A stretch of DNA of 64,000 bases from Granulicella sp. S156 (GCF_009766105.1 NZ_LMUH01000026.1:895489-959488); one strand, 5' to 3'. Counted from the stretch's first letter, positions 37,696-47,517 are shown. Notes: generated by a model from the letters alone, not told the origin. Program-made: numbers and translations.

Positions 37696-39018
37696 CTAGC
37701 CTACCGGCTCCATCTCGCTGAACTGCTTTTCGACTGCGATCAGACTCTCGGAGGTCAGCGTGTCGGCGTGGCGTAGCGCGGGGAAGAATATCGACCAGGT
37801 ACCTGTCACCATCATGCTGGCGACGCCGCCGACCACGACTGCTCGCACCGCGCCCCACCAGTGCGCCGTAAGGCCGCTCTCGTACTCGCCGAACTCGTTC
37901 GATGCACCGAGGAACAGCCAGTTCACGCTGGACACTCGGCCGCGCATCTCGGGCGGCGTGGCGAGTTGCAGGATGCTCGACCGCACGACGACGGAGATCA
38001 TGTCGGAGGCTCCGATGATCAGCAGGGCCGCGCAACTCAACCACAGGTTGCGGCTCAGTCCGAAGAGCACTGTCGCCGCGCCGAAGATTCCCACGCACAC
38101 CAACATGGTCCTGCCGGCGCGGCGCTTGATCGGGAACGCCAGCAGTCCCAGCGAGACGGTCAGCGCACCGAGGCTCGGCATGGCACGCAGCAGACCGAGA
38201 CCATGCGGCCCCTCGTGCAGAATGTCCGACGCAAAGATAGGCATCAGCGAGACCGCGCCGCCGAGCAGCACGGCAAACAGATCCAGCGAGATCGATCCCA
38301 GCAGCAGGCGCGTCTGCGCGACGTAGTGCAGGCCCGCCAGCATCGTCTTGACGGTGAAGCCTTTCTTTTCGCCGGGGCCGCGTGGATGCACCATGCTTAC
38401 CAGCACGAGAAATATCGCAAACGCTATGAGCGTGAAGCAGTAGACCAGCGGCGCTCCGGCGAACGGTGCAAATCGTCCGCTGAAGCTACGGCTCAGCCCT
38501 ATCGTAAACAGCAGCCCGCCCATCATCGGCCCGATGGCGTTGGAGACCTGGAAGATGCTCGCGCCCCAGGTGACGGCGTTGACGAAGTGTTCCTTCGGAA
38601 CGAGCGTCGGCACCAGCGAACTCGCCGCCGGGCCGGCGAAGCATCGCCCTGTGCCGATGAGGAAGAGAACCCCGTACACCACCCAGATGTTGCCGATGCC
38701 ATGCAGCGTCAGCCACAGCAACAGCGCGGTTGCGAGCAATTGCACGGTGTAGCAGGTCAGGATGATGTTGCGACGGTCATAACGATCGGCTACATGCCCA
38801 GCGGGCAGCACGAAGAACAGACCTGGAAGAAAGAGCGCAAGCCCGGTATAGCCCAGTGCCAGCGCCGAGTGCGTGAGCTGATACACCTGCCACGCCACGC
38901 CGACCGACTGCGCCTCAGCTCCCATCGTACCGAGAGCCCTGGCTGCTGAATAAAACCGGAAGTCCCGCGACTGCCACGCCACCGTCGCGCTCAAAGATCG
39001 TTGTTCCGCGTCCGCCAT
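37696..39018 (-). CDS. MFS transporter, EntS-like exporter group
   Basis: A 440-residue integral membrane protein with about 12 predicted helices. The start (WQSRDFRFYSAARALGTMGA) and GLALFLPGLFFVLPAGHVADRYDRR belong to the MFS motif A region of the EntS/DHA3 group, with a G-x3-D-R-x-x-R loop. Similar proteins export siderophores, macrolides or other small molecules. The substrate is not readable and no siderophore genes are adjacent. The start at 39018 gives a short cytosolic N-terminus. Confidence 0.85.
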   Translation of the reverse strand: MADAEQRSLSATVAWQSRDFRFYSAARALGTMGAEAQSVGVAWQVYQLTHSALALGYTGLALFLPGLFFVLPAGHVADRYDRRNIILTCYTVQLLATALLLWLTLHGIGNIWVVYGVLFLIGTGRCFAGPAASSLVPTLVPKEHFVNAVTWGASIFQVSNAIGPMMGGLLFTIGLSRSFSGRFAPFAGAPLVYCFTLIAFAIFLVLVSMVHPRGPGEKKGFTVKTMLAGLHYVAQTRLLLGSISLDLFAVLLGGAVSLMPIFASDILHEGPHGLGLLRAMPSLGALTVSLGLLAFPIKRRAGRTMLVCVGIFGAATVLFGLSRNLWLSCAALLIIGASDMISVVVRSSILQLATPPEMRGRVSSVNWLFLGASNEFGEYESGLTAHWWGAVRAVVVGGVASMMVTGTWSIFFPALRHADTLTSESLIAVEKQFSEMEPVG

Positions 39019-39040
39019 GTACTTCTATGCTGACACATTG

Positions 39041-39114
39041 CGAAGAACAGGCAAAAAACAAAGGCCTTGACGCAATGGGCGCGGCGGTTCGCAAAGGAGC
39101 GCGACGGCATTTGT
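39041..39114. repeat. Dispersed repeat family B, copy 7
   Basis: GAAGAACAGGCAAAAAACAA, GGCCTTGACGCAATGGGCGC, then GCAAAGGAGCGCGACGGCAT. It has no complementary right arm. The rest of the 214-bp gap up to the next ATG shows no gene. Confidence 0.7.
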
Positions 39115-39232
39115 GTTTGGGAAATGCTGCGGTGCTCCCCCCTCCAGGCTGCTGAGGTAGATTGGAGCCAATGCCAAGAGCAAGATCTCAACGGGATCGG
39201 GGCTGCTCGGCGGGCTACAACAGGAGGGCTGG

Positions 39233-39796
39233 ATGACCATGAAGGGGTGGGCGGTTGCGGTGCTTTGTCTGATGGCGAGTTCGCTGCAGGGTGCGACTGT
39301 GCACGGGGCGGTTACGCTGCCCGTTCCCGGAGGAAAGGTCATTCTCTCGCAGCGGAGCGCGCAGACAGTAGTGCATTGGAACTCGCATGGAATGCAGCGG
39401 ACAGCGGTACTGCCTGCGGATGACGGAATCTATCCGGGGTCGCTCTTCGAGGCGAGGGTTCTGGGGACGATAGGCGATAAGGTTCTTGTCTTGTCGGTGA
39501 CCTATGGTTCCCGGCCCAACGGAGGCATGCACATGTGCGGTGCCGGAATGGAGACGATCGTCCGTGTGGTGAGCTTTTCAGGAAGGCCACGGCAGACGTT
39601 CGAGCAGCTAGTAGAGAGTTGCTGGCAAACCATCGAAGAGGGCGACGTAGCCTGGGACCCATCGGCGCATACCCTCAGCGTGGAACGCACTACGTATAGC
39701 GACGGCGAGGCGCACACCAATCGGATCTATCAGGTGGATGACAAGGGAGCGGTGCGGTTGATCGTGGATGCCCCTGGGGAGCCGTCTTCGAAGTAG
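39233..39796 (+). CDS. Secreted protein of unknown function
   Basis: A 187-residue protein with a signal peptide (WAVAVLCLMASSLQGATVHG). The mature part is beta rich, with two Cys (HMCGAGME, VESCWQTI) that could pair. No catalytic motif or known domain is recognised. An AGGAGGG ribosome-binding site precedes two possible starts, ATG 39233 and ATG 39239. It lies 59 bp upstream of murQ on the same strand. Confidence 0.6.
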   Translation: MTMKGWAVAVLCLMASSLQGATVHGAVTLPVPGGKVILSQRSAQTVVHWNSHGMQRTAVLPADDGIYPGSLFEARVLGTIGDKVLVLSVTYGSRPNGGMHMCGAGMETIVRVVSFSGRPRQTFEQLVESCWQTIEEGDVAWDPSAHTLSVERTTYSDGEAHTNRIYQVDDKGAVRLIVDAPGEPSSK

Positions 39797-39855
39797 GCGG
39801 TACGTGGGAGTGGCAGTTCTTGCAGCAGCATTCTTTCATCACACTATGAGTGGAA

Positions 39856-40788
39856 ATGCCGACTCGTTATCATGGACTTCTCATGCAAGCACCTGATCAA
39901 CACCTCCTCGGCACCCTTCTCACAGAAGCACGCAATCCCGCTACCGAGCATCTCGACGAGCTGCCGACGCTCGCCATGCTCCAAGTCATCAACGACGAAG
40001 ACGCGAAGGTCGCGACCGCTGTTCGCGCGGAGCTGCCGCATATCGCGCAGGCTATCGATGAGATTGCAGCGCGCTTCGGGCGCGGCGGACGGCTCTTCTA
40101 CATCGGCGCGGGGACCAGTGGGCGACTTGGCGTACTGGATGCCAGCGAGTGCCCGCCGACGTTCTCCGTCTCCGCCGATCTCGTGCAGGGGCTGATTGCG
40201 GGGGGCGATCGCGCATTGCGGCTCTCGAGCGAACACTCCGAAGACTCGCCCGAAGAGGGCGCTCGCGATCTCGCCGCGACAGGGTTTGCGAAGGACGACA
40301 CCTTGGTCGGCATCGCGGCCAGCGGGCGTACGCCGTATGTGCTCGGGGCGCTTGCGTATGCGAAGAAGCTTGGCGCGCTGACCGTAGGACTTACCTGCGT
40401 GCCGGGTTCGGCTATCTCGCAGGCTGCCGATATCGCGATTACTCCGGCGACTGGACCGGAGGTGCTGACAGGTAGCACGCGCCTGAAGGCCGGCACGGCT
40501 ACCAAGCTGGTTCTCAACATGCTCTCGACGGGCGTGATGGTGAGGACAGGCGCGACCTACGGCAACCTGATGGTGAATGTGCGTCCTACGAATGCGAAGC
40601 TCGTCGACCGTGCGCATCGCATCATCGCCGCAGCGACCGGATGCGATATGGAGACTGCGGCGAAGCTCTTGGAAGAGGCTGGCGATAGTGTGAAGACCGC
40701 GATTGTGATGCAGAAGCGATCGTTGTCGCGCGAAGCGGCGGAGACACGGTTGGCGGCGGCCCATGGGGTGTTGGCGAACGCGTTGTAA
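39856..40788 (+). CDS. murQ: N-acetylmuramic acid 6-phosphate etherase MurQ
   Basis: The enzyme cleaves the lactyl ether of MurNAc-6-P to GlcNAc-6-P and lactate during recycling of peptidoglycan. Family signatures: LFYIGAGTSGRLGVLDASEC followed by PPTFSV, then SSEHSEDSPEEGARDL with the catalytic-region Glu, GIAASGRTPYVLGALAYAK and STRLKAGTATKLVLNMLSTG. The SIS domain is complete and the length (310 aa) is normal. ATG at 39856 is chosen; the GTG at 39850 and ATG 39883 are alternatives. No AnmK or permease gene is adjacent. Confidence 0.93.
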   Translation: MPTRYHGLLMQAPDQHLLGTLLTEARNPATEHLDELPTLAMLQVINDEDAKVATAVRAELPHIAQAIDEIAARFGRGGRLFYIGAGTSGRLGVLDASECPPTFSVSADLVQGLIAGGDRALRLSSEHSEDSPEEGARDLAATGFAKDDTLVGIAASGRTPYVLGALAYAKKLGALTVGLTCVPGSAISQAADIAITPATGPEVLTGSTRLKAGTATKLVLNMLSTGVMVRTGATYGNLMVNVRPTNAKLVDRAHRIIAAATGCDMETAAKLLEEAGDSVKTAIVMQKRSLSREAAETRLAAAHGVLANAL

Positions 40789-40795
40789 AAGCGTA

Positions 40796-40966
40796 CCTGG
40801 GGCTACGCCCCAGGCTGGCATGAAACGGTCCGTTGGCCCTAAATCGTTACATCGACAGATATTCCGGTCGAGAGATTTCTGGCTAGATAGACATCGTTCC
40901 CTCCGCGGCTGAAGCCGCTTTTATGGGGATGCCCTAACGGCGGGGCTGAAGCCCCGCCCCTTCAAA
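40796..40966. repeat. Family E hairpins after murQ
   Basis: CCTGGGGCTACGCCCCAGG (40796-40815) is a tight stem, and GGCGGGGCTGAAGCCCCGCC near 40941-40962 is another, with GGCTGAAGCCGCTTTTATGG between. The GGCTGAAGCC unit recurs at 53713-53759 and, in diverged form, at 57840-57900. The 220-bp gap between murQ and ruvB contains no gene. Confidence 0.65.
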
Positions 40967-40998
40967 GCAAAAACTCGCGCGAAGTTTAATCACATGCC

Positions 40999-42114
40999 CT
41001 ACCCAAACAGCGTCTGCCTGCGTGGCATCTCGATGCCCAGGTGTTCATAGGCCAGGCGTGTTGCGACGCGTCCGCGTGGGGTGCGGTCGAGGAAGCCGAT
41101 CTGGATCAGGAATGGCTCGTAGACCTCTTCCAGCGCGTCCTGCTCCTCGGCCAGAGCGGCAGCCAATGTGTTGAGACCCACCGGGCCACCATCGTACTTC
41201 TCGATGATCGTGCGCAATAGACGGCGATCGAGTTCGTCGAAGCCGTGCGCGTCCACTTCGAGCATCTTCAGCGCGGCCATGGCTGTCTCGCGATCGATCC
41301 TGCCCGAGGCCCTTACCTGTGCATAGTCGCGAACGCGGCGCAGCAGGCGGTTGGCGATGCGGGGTGTCCCCCGCGACCGCATCGCGATCTCCGCGGCACC
41401 GTCGTGGTCGATGGGCACGCCCAGCACCTCGGCGGAGCGCTCGACGACGAACCGCAGCTCATCGTCGGTGTAGAACTCCAACCGCAATAGAATGCCGAAA
41501 CGCGAGCGCAGCGGAGAGCTCAGCAGGCCGGGCCGGGTCGTCGCCGCGACGAAGGTGAACGGCTTGATCTCCAACGTATGAGTACGTGCCGCCGGACCCT
41601 GCCCGATGATGATGTCCATCTGGTAGTCCTCGAGCGCGGTGTAGAGTTTTTCTTCAAGCACCGGCTGCAAGCGATGGACCTCGTCGAGGAAGAGCACCTG
41701 CTTCTCACGCAGGTTGGTCAGAATGGCCGTGAGGTCGCCCTGAATCTGTAAGGCCGGGCCGCTGGTCTGCTGGTACCCAACCCCCAGCTCGTTCGCGATG
41801 ATGGTCGCGAGTGTCGTCTTGCCCAGCCCCGGAGGCCCGAAGAGGAGCACGTGGTCGAGGGCCTCGCCGCGTGACTTTGCAGCCTCCAGCGCAATCGCCA
41901 GCTGTTCCTTGGCCTTCTCCTGGCCAATGAACTCGGACAGCCGCTTGGGCCGCAGCTTCAACTCAAAGGCCGAGTCATCCTCCACCGGCCCAGCCGATAC
42001 CAGACGCTCCGCCTCGGCACTCTTGCGACCAGTCTGGTTCAGGTCGAACTTTTTCTTGTTTGCGAAGTCCATCTGAGGCGAGGATACGGCGAAGATACGA
42101 GTGGAAGCAATCAT
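40999..42114 (-). CDS. ruvB: Holliday junction branch migration ATPase RuvB
   Basis: RuvB drives branch migration of Holliday junctions with RuvA and RuvC. Walker A is [14 protein letters not shown] and Walker [21 protein letters not shown]. Sensor and winged-helix elements are [16 protein letters not shown] (arginine finger region) and [20 protein letters not shown]. The length of 371 aa is slightly over the usual 330-350 because of an N-terminal extension. ATG 42114 is chosen; ATG 42072 (MDFANKKKF) would give a more typical length. No ruvA or ruvC is nearby. Confidence 0.95.
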   Translation of the reverse strand: MIASTRIFAVSSPQMDFANKKKFDLNQTGRKSAEAERLVSAGPVEDDSAFELKLRPKRLSEFIGQEKAKEQLAIALEAAKSRGEALDHVLLFGPPGLGKTTLATIIANELGVGYQQTSGPALQIQGDLTAILTNLREKQVLFLDEVHRLQPVLEEKLYTALEDYQMDIIIGQGPAARTHTLEIKPFTFVAATTRPGLLSSPLRSRFGILLRLEFYTDDELRFVVERSAEVLGVPIDHDGAAEIAMRSRGTPRIANRLLRRVRDYAQVRASGRIDRETAMAALKMLEVDAHGFDELDRRLLRTIIEKYDGGPVGLNTLAAALAEEQDALEEVYEPFLIQIGFLDRTPRGRVATRLAYEHLGIEMPRRQTLFG

Positions 42115-42471
42115 GGCAGGTGTCTTCGCTGTAAATTCGGGGTGTAGAGACAAGCCAGCCAACCCCTGCGCGCCCAACCGACTCCTTTAAAGTCACGCCT
42201 TTGCGCGGATTCGATGGGCCATCTTAGAAAACGAGACTGGCTGCGAGGAAAACGAGGCCGGCGGCGAGGCGAATCTTTTTTGACGCTCTCCCCGTCTACC
42301 CTTTTCAGAGGTTTTACGAGACATAGTTTCAAAAGAAAACTTGCCGGCGCAACTATGCAGTTCCAGAGAGGGTTTGACTCTGATTGCGGGCAACACTTTG
42401 ATTCGTTTAAGATTCACGTTCGTCCGTCTGCCCCTAATTTGCCGATCATGTCTTCGGAGAGGATGTAGTGC
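42115..42471. other. 357-bp gap between ruvB and the envelope operon
   Basis: Divergent promoter region of ruvB (minus) and the small membrane protein (plus). No gene, large palindrome or repeat copy is evident. GGAGAGGATGTAGTGC just before the ATG at 42472 provides a ribosome-binding site. The CTTTTTT tract around 42270 is AT rich. Confidence 0.5.
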
Positions 42472-42723
42472 ATGAAGCGTTTTATCTCTTTCTCGCTCGC
42501 GATCTTTACCTGTGTCTGCGTGCTTGTAGCCACAGAACGCCAGGCGAAGGCTTACGTCGATCCGGGAACAGGGTTCCTCGCTCTCCAATCGGGAGCCGCT
42601 GGGCTGGCTGCGGTGGGCTACTTCCTGCGCCGTCGCATCATGGCATTGTTTGGGAAAAAAGAGGTTCCGGCAGCAGCTTTACCCGTACCGGCTAAGAAAG
42701 ATGGTTCCCACAGCGCCGCATGA
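42472..42723 (+). CDS. Small membrane protein with YVDPGTG motif
   Basis: An 83-residue protein: signal-like N-terminus (FISFSLAIFTCVCVLVATER), the motif AYVDPGTGFLALQSGAAGL, a second hydrophobic stretch (AAVGYFLRRRIMALFG) and a Lys/Pro/Ala tail. The 'Y-[IV]-D-P-G-T-G' motif occurs in small proteins located beside polysaccharide or sulfatase genes in several phyla; its function is unknown to me. The stop overlaps the methyltransferase start by 4 bp (ATGA), so translation is coupled. Confidence 0.75.
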   Translation: MKRFISFSLAIFTCVCVLVATERQAKAYVDPGTGFLALQSGAAGLAAVGYFLRRRIMALFGKKEVPAAALPVPAKKDGSHSAA

Positions 42724-44096
42724 CATCAGCGCCGCCCTGCCCAACCTTTCGTGATCCCTCCGGTTCCCTTCGCCTGGAAGGCGACCTCGCAATCCGCGAG
42801 ATTCACACCTCCGCTCGTGAGGAGGTGTTGGAGTTCGTGAACTCGCGTTTTTGCCAACGCCTGCAAAAACGCGGTGACCTGGTGGCAGCCACCATCGACG
42901 ACGCTCCCGACGGTCTGCGGCTCCTGCATCCCAGAGTTCCGGTCCCCACCTATCCGTGGGAGTGGACGCCCTCCATGTGGCTGGCTGCGGCCGAACTGAC
43001 GCTCAATCTCTGCGAAGAGGCCTTGAGTGAAGGCTGGATCCTGAAGGATGCTACCCCGCTGAACGTGCTCTTCATCGGGCCACGGCCGGTGCTCGTGGAT
43101 TTCCTCTCGTTTGAGCGCTACAAACCCGGCTCCTCGATCTGGCTCGCTTACGGACAGTATGTTCGAACCTTTGAGCTGCCTCTGCTCATGAACCGGCTGC
43201 TGCACTGGCCGCTGGCACTCAGCTTCTTCAAACGAGACGGCTATGAGCCCAGTGACCTCTACCAGGCCATTGGCCGCACGCAACGCTTTTCGCCTGCGGC
43301 GTTCTGGCCCATTACGCTGCCTGCGCTGCTGGAGAAACGCAATGGGGCCGCTGCGTCCACAGCGCAACCCGCTAAAGCGAAAGACCCTGGATTGGCGCTG
43401 CATGTGCTGAAGCGGATGTTGGCCTCTCTGCGGAAGCGTACTCGCCGGGCCTTGCCGAAGGACGCTGGATCGGAGTGGGCCGACTACACGGGCACGCTGA
43501 CGCACTACACGCCGGAACAGAGCGCGCAGAAGCTCGAATGGATGCAGCAGGTGCTGAACGAACTGCACCCGGAACGTGTGCTGGACATCGGCGCCAATAC
43601 GGGCGAATTCAGCTCCCTCGCGGCAGGCATGGGCGCGCAGGTTGTAGCGCTCGAACGCGATGCCGCTACGGCAGAGCGCCTCTTCTGTATGAGCCGGGCA
43701 AAGAATCTTTCTATCCAGACCGTTCATGCGGATGCGGCACGCCCTACAGCCGCCGCAGGCTGGGACAACAACGAGACGAGCGCTCTTCTGCCTCGGCTCG
43801 AAGGCCGATTCGACCTGGTGCTGATGCTGGCTGTGATCCACCACCTTCTGCTACTGGAGCAGATCCCGCTGGGGCCCATCATGGAACTCTGTCATCGGAT
43901 CACCCGCCGCTATCTGGTGATCGAATGGGTGCCCGCTACCGACCCCATGTACCAAAGCCTGATGCGCGGACGCGACACTCTCTATGGCTCGATCACGGAG
44001 GCCGATCTTCTCGCTGCCTGCGTTGGTCGCTTTCAGCTACTGCGCCAGCTCACACTGAGCAACGGACGGGTTCTGTTTCTCTTCGAGAGAGCATAG
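42720..44096 (+). CDS. Methyltransferase with an N-terminal kinase-like domain
   Basis: The C-terminal class I SAM-dependent methyltransferase has motif I VLDIGANTGEFSSLAA (residues 287-302), the acidic residue after the second strand (ALERDAA) and FDLVLMLAVIHHLLLL. The N-terminal half, about residues 95-165, has D-x-x-P-x-N (Asp110 in LKDATPLNVLFI) and then VDFLSFERYKPG, which resembles the catalytic loop and metal-binding loop of aminoglycoside kinase-like folds. Related two-domain proteins have been linked to nodulation-factor or glycan modification. The order suggests a phospho- or sugar-linked methylation, but substrate and kinase activity are inference. Confidence 0.75.
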   Translation: MTSAPPCPTFRDPSGSLRLEGDLAIREIHTSAREEVLEFVNSRFCQRLQKRGDLVAATIDDAPDGLRLLHPRVPVPTYPWEWTPSMWLAAAELTLNLCEEALSEGWILKDATPLNVLFIGPRPVLVDFLSFERYKPGSSIWLAYGQYVRTFELPLLMNRLLHWPLALSFFKRDGYEPSDLYQAIGRTQRFSPAAFWPITLPALLEKRNGAAASTAQPAKAKDPGLALHVLKRMLASLRKRTRRALPKDAGSEWADYTGTLTHYTPEQSAQKLEWMQQVLNELHPERVLDIGANTGEFSSLAAGMGAQVVALERDAATAERLFCMSRAKNLSIQTVHADAARPTAAAGWDNNETSALLPRLEGRFDLVLMLAVIHHLLLLEQIPLGPIMELCHRITRRYLVIEWVPATDPMYQSLMRGRDTLYGSITEADLLAACVGRFQLLRQLTLSNGRVLFLFERA

Positions 44097-44129
44097 AGAG
44101 CAAATCTACAGAGCGAGTAAAGAGTACCC

Positions 44130-45656
44130 GTGGATAAAAGATCTCTGTTCAAGAGGCTCTGCCAGTACATCGGTGTTGCCTCGCTCATGCTGTTGGCGAA
44201 CTACGACGATCTGCTGGGTGGCGGCGGCAATGTACGGCTGCATGCGCCATTTCCGCTCACGGGTATCTGCCTGGCACACATGGCCGACATCCTGCTACTG
44301 GGGTTGCTCCTCTTCGTCCTCTTCGCGCCCCTGCAACGCTGGCGCTTCTACCCGTGGGTTCGGCTGTTGCTGGCCGCTGCGATTCCTCCGTGCGTGATCG
44401 CACGCAACCTGGAGTTCTTTCCCTTTGCTGTGCCGGATTGGTCTGTGCTGCTGCTTGCGCTGGTCTGGGCTGCGCTGCTGCTGGTTCTTCTGCTGCGCTT
44501 TCCGCAGGGGTATCGCCGAGTGATACGTCTTGGCGATGGTGCCGGGATCTTCGCAGCCGTCTTTGCATTCTGCACCTTCGCGCAGTTGCTGTGGATGATG
44601 CACTGGAAGCCCGCGCCCAATGAGCAGGTTGCCGCCTGGGCCGCCTCTCCCCAGCCACCACGCCAGCATCCGCTGCTGGTCTGGGTCATCCTCGATGAAC
44701 TCTCCTACGATCAGGTCTTCGAGCACCGCGCGCATGATCTGGCGCTGCCCAACTTCGACGCCCTGCGCAGCGAGAGTACCGTCTTCACGAATGTGCAGCC
44801 GGTCGGCTACAAGACAGCGAAGATCCTTCCGTCGCTGCTCAGCGGGCATGCCGTCGACGACTTCCGCTACAGCTTCGACAACCGCTTTCAGGTTCACTAC
44901 ACCGATGCGCGCGGGTGGCACGTGCTCAACGGCAGCCAATCCATCTTCCATGACGCCCAGCAGAACGGCTGGAGGACCGCGGCGGTGGGTTGGTACAACT
45001 CCTATTGCCCTATCTATGGCGACGCCATCGACAACTGCTACTGGACGAACCTGGATAAGCTCGATGGGCCCATGGCACAGCGAAATGGCCTGCGGCAGAA
45101 CATCTATTCACCGCTGCGGCAGATGGTGCTCGATGTTACGGCTCCCGAGCAAGCCGATCGAGATATGTGCACGTACGACGTTCGCCATCGCTATCAGACG
45201 CACATCGATCTCGAACAGCATGCCCTGCAACTCCTGCAGACCGACCAGGCAGACTTTGTGTTTCTGCACATGGCTGTTCCCCACAGCCCCACGATCTGGA
45301 GCCGTAGCAACGACAGCTATACGCAGACTTGCGGCGGATCCTACCTCGACAACCTGGCGCTCGCTGACCGAGAGTTAGGACGCATCGTGAATGTCCTGCG
45401 GACCTCACCGCGATGGAAGGACACAACACTCATCGTCGAAGGCGACCATGGATGGCGCATCAATCTCTGGAAGGGCCAGCCCGCCTGGACGAAGGAAGAC
45501 GATGCGGCCTCGCGAGGCGTTTTTGATTCGCGGCCTGCAGTGTTGATTCATGCGGCTGGACAGACGATGCCTCAGACCAATCAGAGCGTGTGGCCGCTGA
45601 TGAATGTTCGTGAGGTGGTGAAGAGGATTGTCAGTGGCCAGCCGGTGCGGTATTAG
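44130..45656 (+). CDS. Membrane-bound sulfatase/alkaline-phosphatase-fold protein
   Basis: A 508-residue protein with four or five N-terminal membrane helices (to about residue 165) and a large domain of the alkaline-phosphatase superfamily. The metal-site start is LVWVILDELSYDQVF, and the conserved later motif is VEGDHGWRINLWKG (Asp-His). The usual nucleophile Thr/Cys motif is not clear, so activity is not confirmed. Such proteins include lipoteichoic acid synthase-like and phosphoethanolamine transferases that modify envelope glycans. GTG at 44130 is the start, 34 bp after the methyltransferase stop. The whole three-gene unit is likely an envelope-modification operon. Confidence 0.75.
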   Translation: MDKRSLFKRLCQYIGVASLMLLANYDDLLGGGGNVRLHAPFPLTGICLAHMADILLLGLLLFVLFAPLQRWRFYPWVRLLLAAAIPPCVIARNLEFFPFAVPDWSVLLLALVWAALLLVLLLRFPQGYRRVIRLGDGAGIFAAVFAFCTFAQLLWMMHWKPAPNEQVAAWAASPQPPRQHPLLVWVILDELSYDQVFEHRAHDLALPNFDALRSESTVFTNVQPVGYKTAKILPSLLSGHAVDDFRYSFDNRFQVHYTDARGWHVLNGSQSIFHDAQQNGWRTAAVGWYNSYCPIYGDAIDNCYWTNLDKLDGPMAQRNGLRQNIYSPLRQMVLDVTAPEQADRDMCTYDVRHRYQTHIDLEQHALQLLQTDQADFVFLHMAVPHSPTIWSRSNDSYTQTCGGSYLDNLALADRELGRIVNVLRTSPRWKDTTLIVEGDHGWRINLWKGQPAWTKEDDAASRGVFDSRPAVLIHAAGQTMPQTNQSVWPLMNVREVVKRIVSGQPVRY

Positions 45657-45687
45657 CTCGAGGTGTAGGGCGAGGACGGCTTCAGCT

Positions 45688-47517
45688 TCATCGCTTGCGT
45701 GAAAGCACGAACTCAACTCCACCGACAAAGCCGCGGCCTTGCATGCGGACGTTGGCGATCTCCTGATACCCGGTGTTGGCGAGATTTGTCATCTGCAGAT
45801 ATGGGCGGAAGCGCCCGACCTCGCGCACCGCTGATACGTCCCAAACCGCATACGGAGCCTGTGGAGGCGCTGGCGCCTCCGTGTAGCGCTCCACCACGCC
45901 CAGCCGCGACTGCAACAGAAGCCCGTGCTTCAGGTTCCAGGTCCACTCCACGCGGCCGTTGTTGACGGGATAGTCGAACACATACTCCGATTGCAATCCG
46001 TTCAGGGAGCTCTGCGTTCCTTTGAGCAGCGTCCAGCTCAGCTTCAACTGCTGGCTGCTGTTCGGCCGCCAGTTCAGCGAGCTCTCCACGCCGGTAAAAT
46101 GCAACCCGGGGAGATTGGTCGCCTGCCACAGATCGTTCGACGAGGCCCGGGTGTAGTCGATCGTGTTCTTCTGCTGCGAATAGAAGGCAGTCACCGATGC
46201 CGCGATATGAGCGCTGGGAAACCAGTCCGCACCACCCTCGTAGTTCCAGGCCGACTCCGGCTTCAGGTTGGGATTGCCTAGCGTCGTGGGGTCGCTGTAG
46301 TAGAGATCGAGATACGTCGGCAGACGGAACCCGTAGCCTGCGGAGGCGCGCAGCTTGACCGAGTGGGGCAGCCACAGCGTGCCCGCGAACGTCGGGCTCG
46401 AGACTACGCGGCCGCCGCTGAAGACCTCCTCGCGCAGCCCCGCGGAGATCAATCCCTTTCCGGCGATACGCCATTCGACATCGCCGTAACCAGCTCCGCG
46501 ATTGCGTCCATGGTCTCCGAGGTTCGTGCTGTGGATCTGATCGGTGTCCTCTTCGAGGCCTGTGAGCAGCGTGGTGTTCTTGAAGATCTCGCGCCGGTCG
46601 CGGACGGATCCATCAAAGCCGTCGTCGATGTGCTGATTCTTGTAGTAGCTGGGGTCGTCGCGTAACAGCACATAGATGTCCGAGTGACGGCGATAGGCCA
46701 CTGCGGCATCGGTGTGCTCATTGAACTGCTGCGAGAGCGCGGCGAACCAGCCTTTGGTCCGCTCCCACGAGGGATAGTTGCCGTAGAACTGATCCGCTCC
46801 ATAGGCTCGGTCGTCGCCGGCAAAGAGCAGGTCGCTCGTCCCCAGAGCAGACTTGAATCGCGTCTCGCTGCTTGCGGACTCCGTTCTGTAGTCACGATCG
46901 TAGATGAAGCCTGTCGAGCGGTCTCGGTCAGCGGCGACGACTTCGCTCCACCGCTTGCCTACCATCGATCCCAGCAGACCCTCCTGGTCTTCGCCGTAGC
47001 TGCCAGCTCCGGCACGGATACGCAGTGTGGTGGCATCGGGTTCAAAGGTCATAAAGTCGATGACACCGCCGATGGCATCCGAGCCATAGAGCGTTGAACC
47101 TGTCCCATGCAGGACGTCGATCTTTCCTAACGCCGCCAATGGCACGGGCAGGTCGAGATTGAAGTGCGAGGTCTCGACGTTGTCCATGCGCAGCCCGTTG
47201 AGCAGAACCAGCGTCTGCTCGAACGAGGCGCCACGCACCGAGATGTCGGCCATCACCCCTGCTCCGGCGCGCTGCTGGATATCCACCGAGGAGTCCGTGC
47301 GCAGATAGTCCTCCAGGTCCTGCGAGGCCAGCGCATGCTCCTGTGCGTCCAGAGGCACCACCGTGCGGGCCGACTCTCCCAGGCTCACGGGCTCGACATC
47401 GCCTAGAACAACCACCGTCGTGCTGACCGGCGGAATGGTTTGTGGACTCTGAGACTGTTGTGCGCACAGAGGCAGGGTGGCGACGAAAAGCATAGGAAGG
47501 TGACGCAGGCGAAACAT
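45688..47517 (-). CDS. TonB-dependent outer membrane receptor
   Basis: A 609-residue protein. The signal peptide LPMLFVATLPLCAQ is followed by a plug domain (LRTDSSVDIQQRAGAGVMAD, ISVRGASFEQTLVLLNGLRM, and KIDVLHGTGSTLYGSDAIGG) and a beta-barrel with many aromatic-ended strands. The C-terminal strand ends GGVEFVLSRKR. It resembles vitamin B12/siderophore receptors (BtuB/FhuE group), but ligand is not readable and no riboswitch is evident in the 111-bp leader. ATG at 47517 is preferred, with AAGGAGTT ten bases upstream; a start at 47574 would add a non-signal leader. It diverges from a MarR gene with a palindrome between. Confidence 0.88.
   Translation of the reverse strand: MFRLRHLPMLFVATLPLCAQQSQSPQTIPPVSTTVVVLGDVEPVSLGESARTVVPLDAQEHALASQDLEDYLRTDSSVDIQQRAGAGVMADISVRGASFEQTLVLLNGLRMDNVETSHFNLDLPVPLAALGKIDVLHGTGSTLYGSDAIGGVIDFMTFEPDATTLRIRAGAGSYGEDQEGLLGSMVGKRWSEVVAADRDRSTGFIYDRDYRTESASSETRFKSALGTSDLLFAGDDRAYGADQFYGNYPSWERTKGWFAALSQQFNEHTDAAVAYRRHSDIYVLLRDDPSYYKNQHIDDGFDGSVRDRREIFKNTTLLTGLEEDTDQIHSTNLGDHGRNRGAGYGDVEWRIAGKGLISAGLREEVFSGGRVVSSPTFAGTLWLPHSVKLRASAGYGFRLPTYLDLYYSDPTTLGNPNLKPESAWNYEGGADWFPSAHIAASVTAFYSQQKNTIDYTRASSNDLWQATNLPGLHFTGVESSLNWRPNSSQQLKLSWTLLKGTQSSLNGLQSEYVFDYPVNNGRVEWTWNLKHGLLLQSRLGVVERYTEAPAPPQAPYAVWDVSAVREVGRFRPYLQMTNLANTGYQEIANVRMQGRGFVGGVEFVLSRKR

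Noticed and set aside
37861-38949. A 362-codon plus-strand frame opposite the MFS gene
   Set aside because: It is very rich in Arg, Gln and His, a typical reverse complement of a hydrophobic transporter gene.
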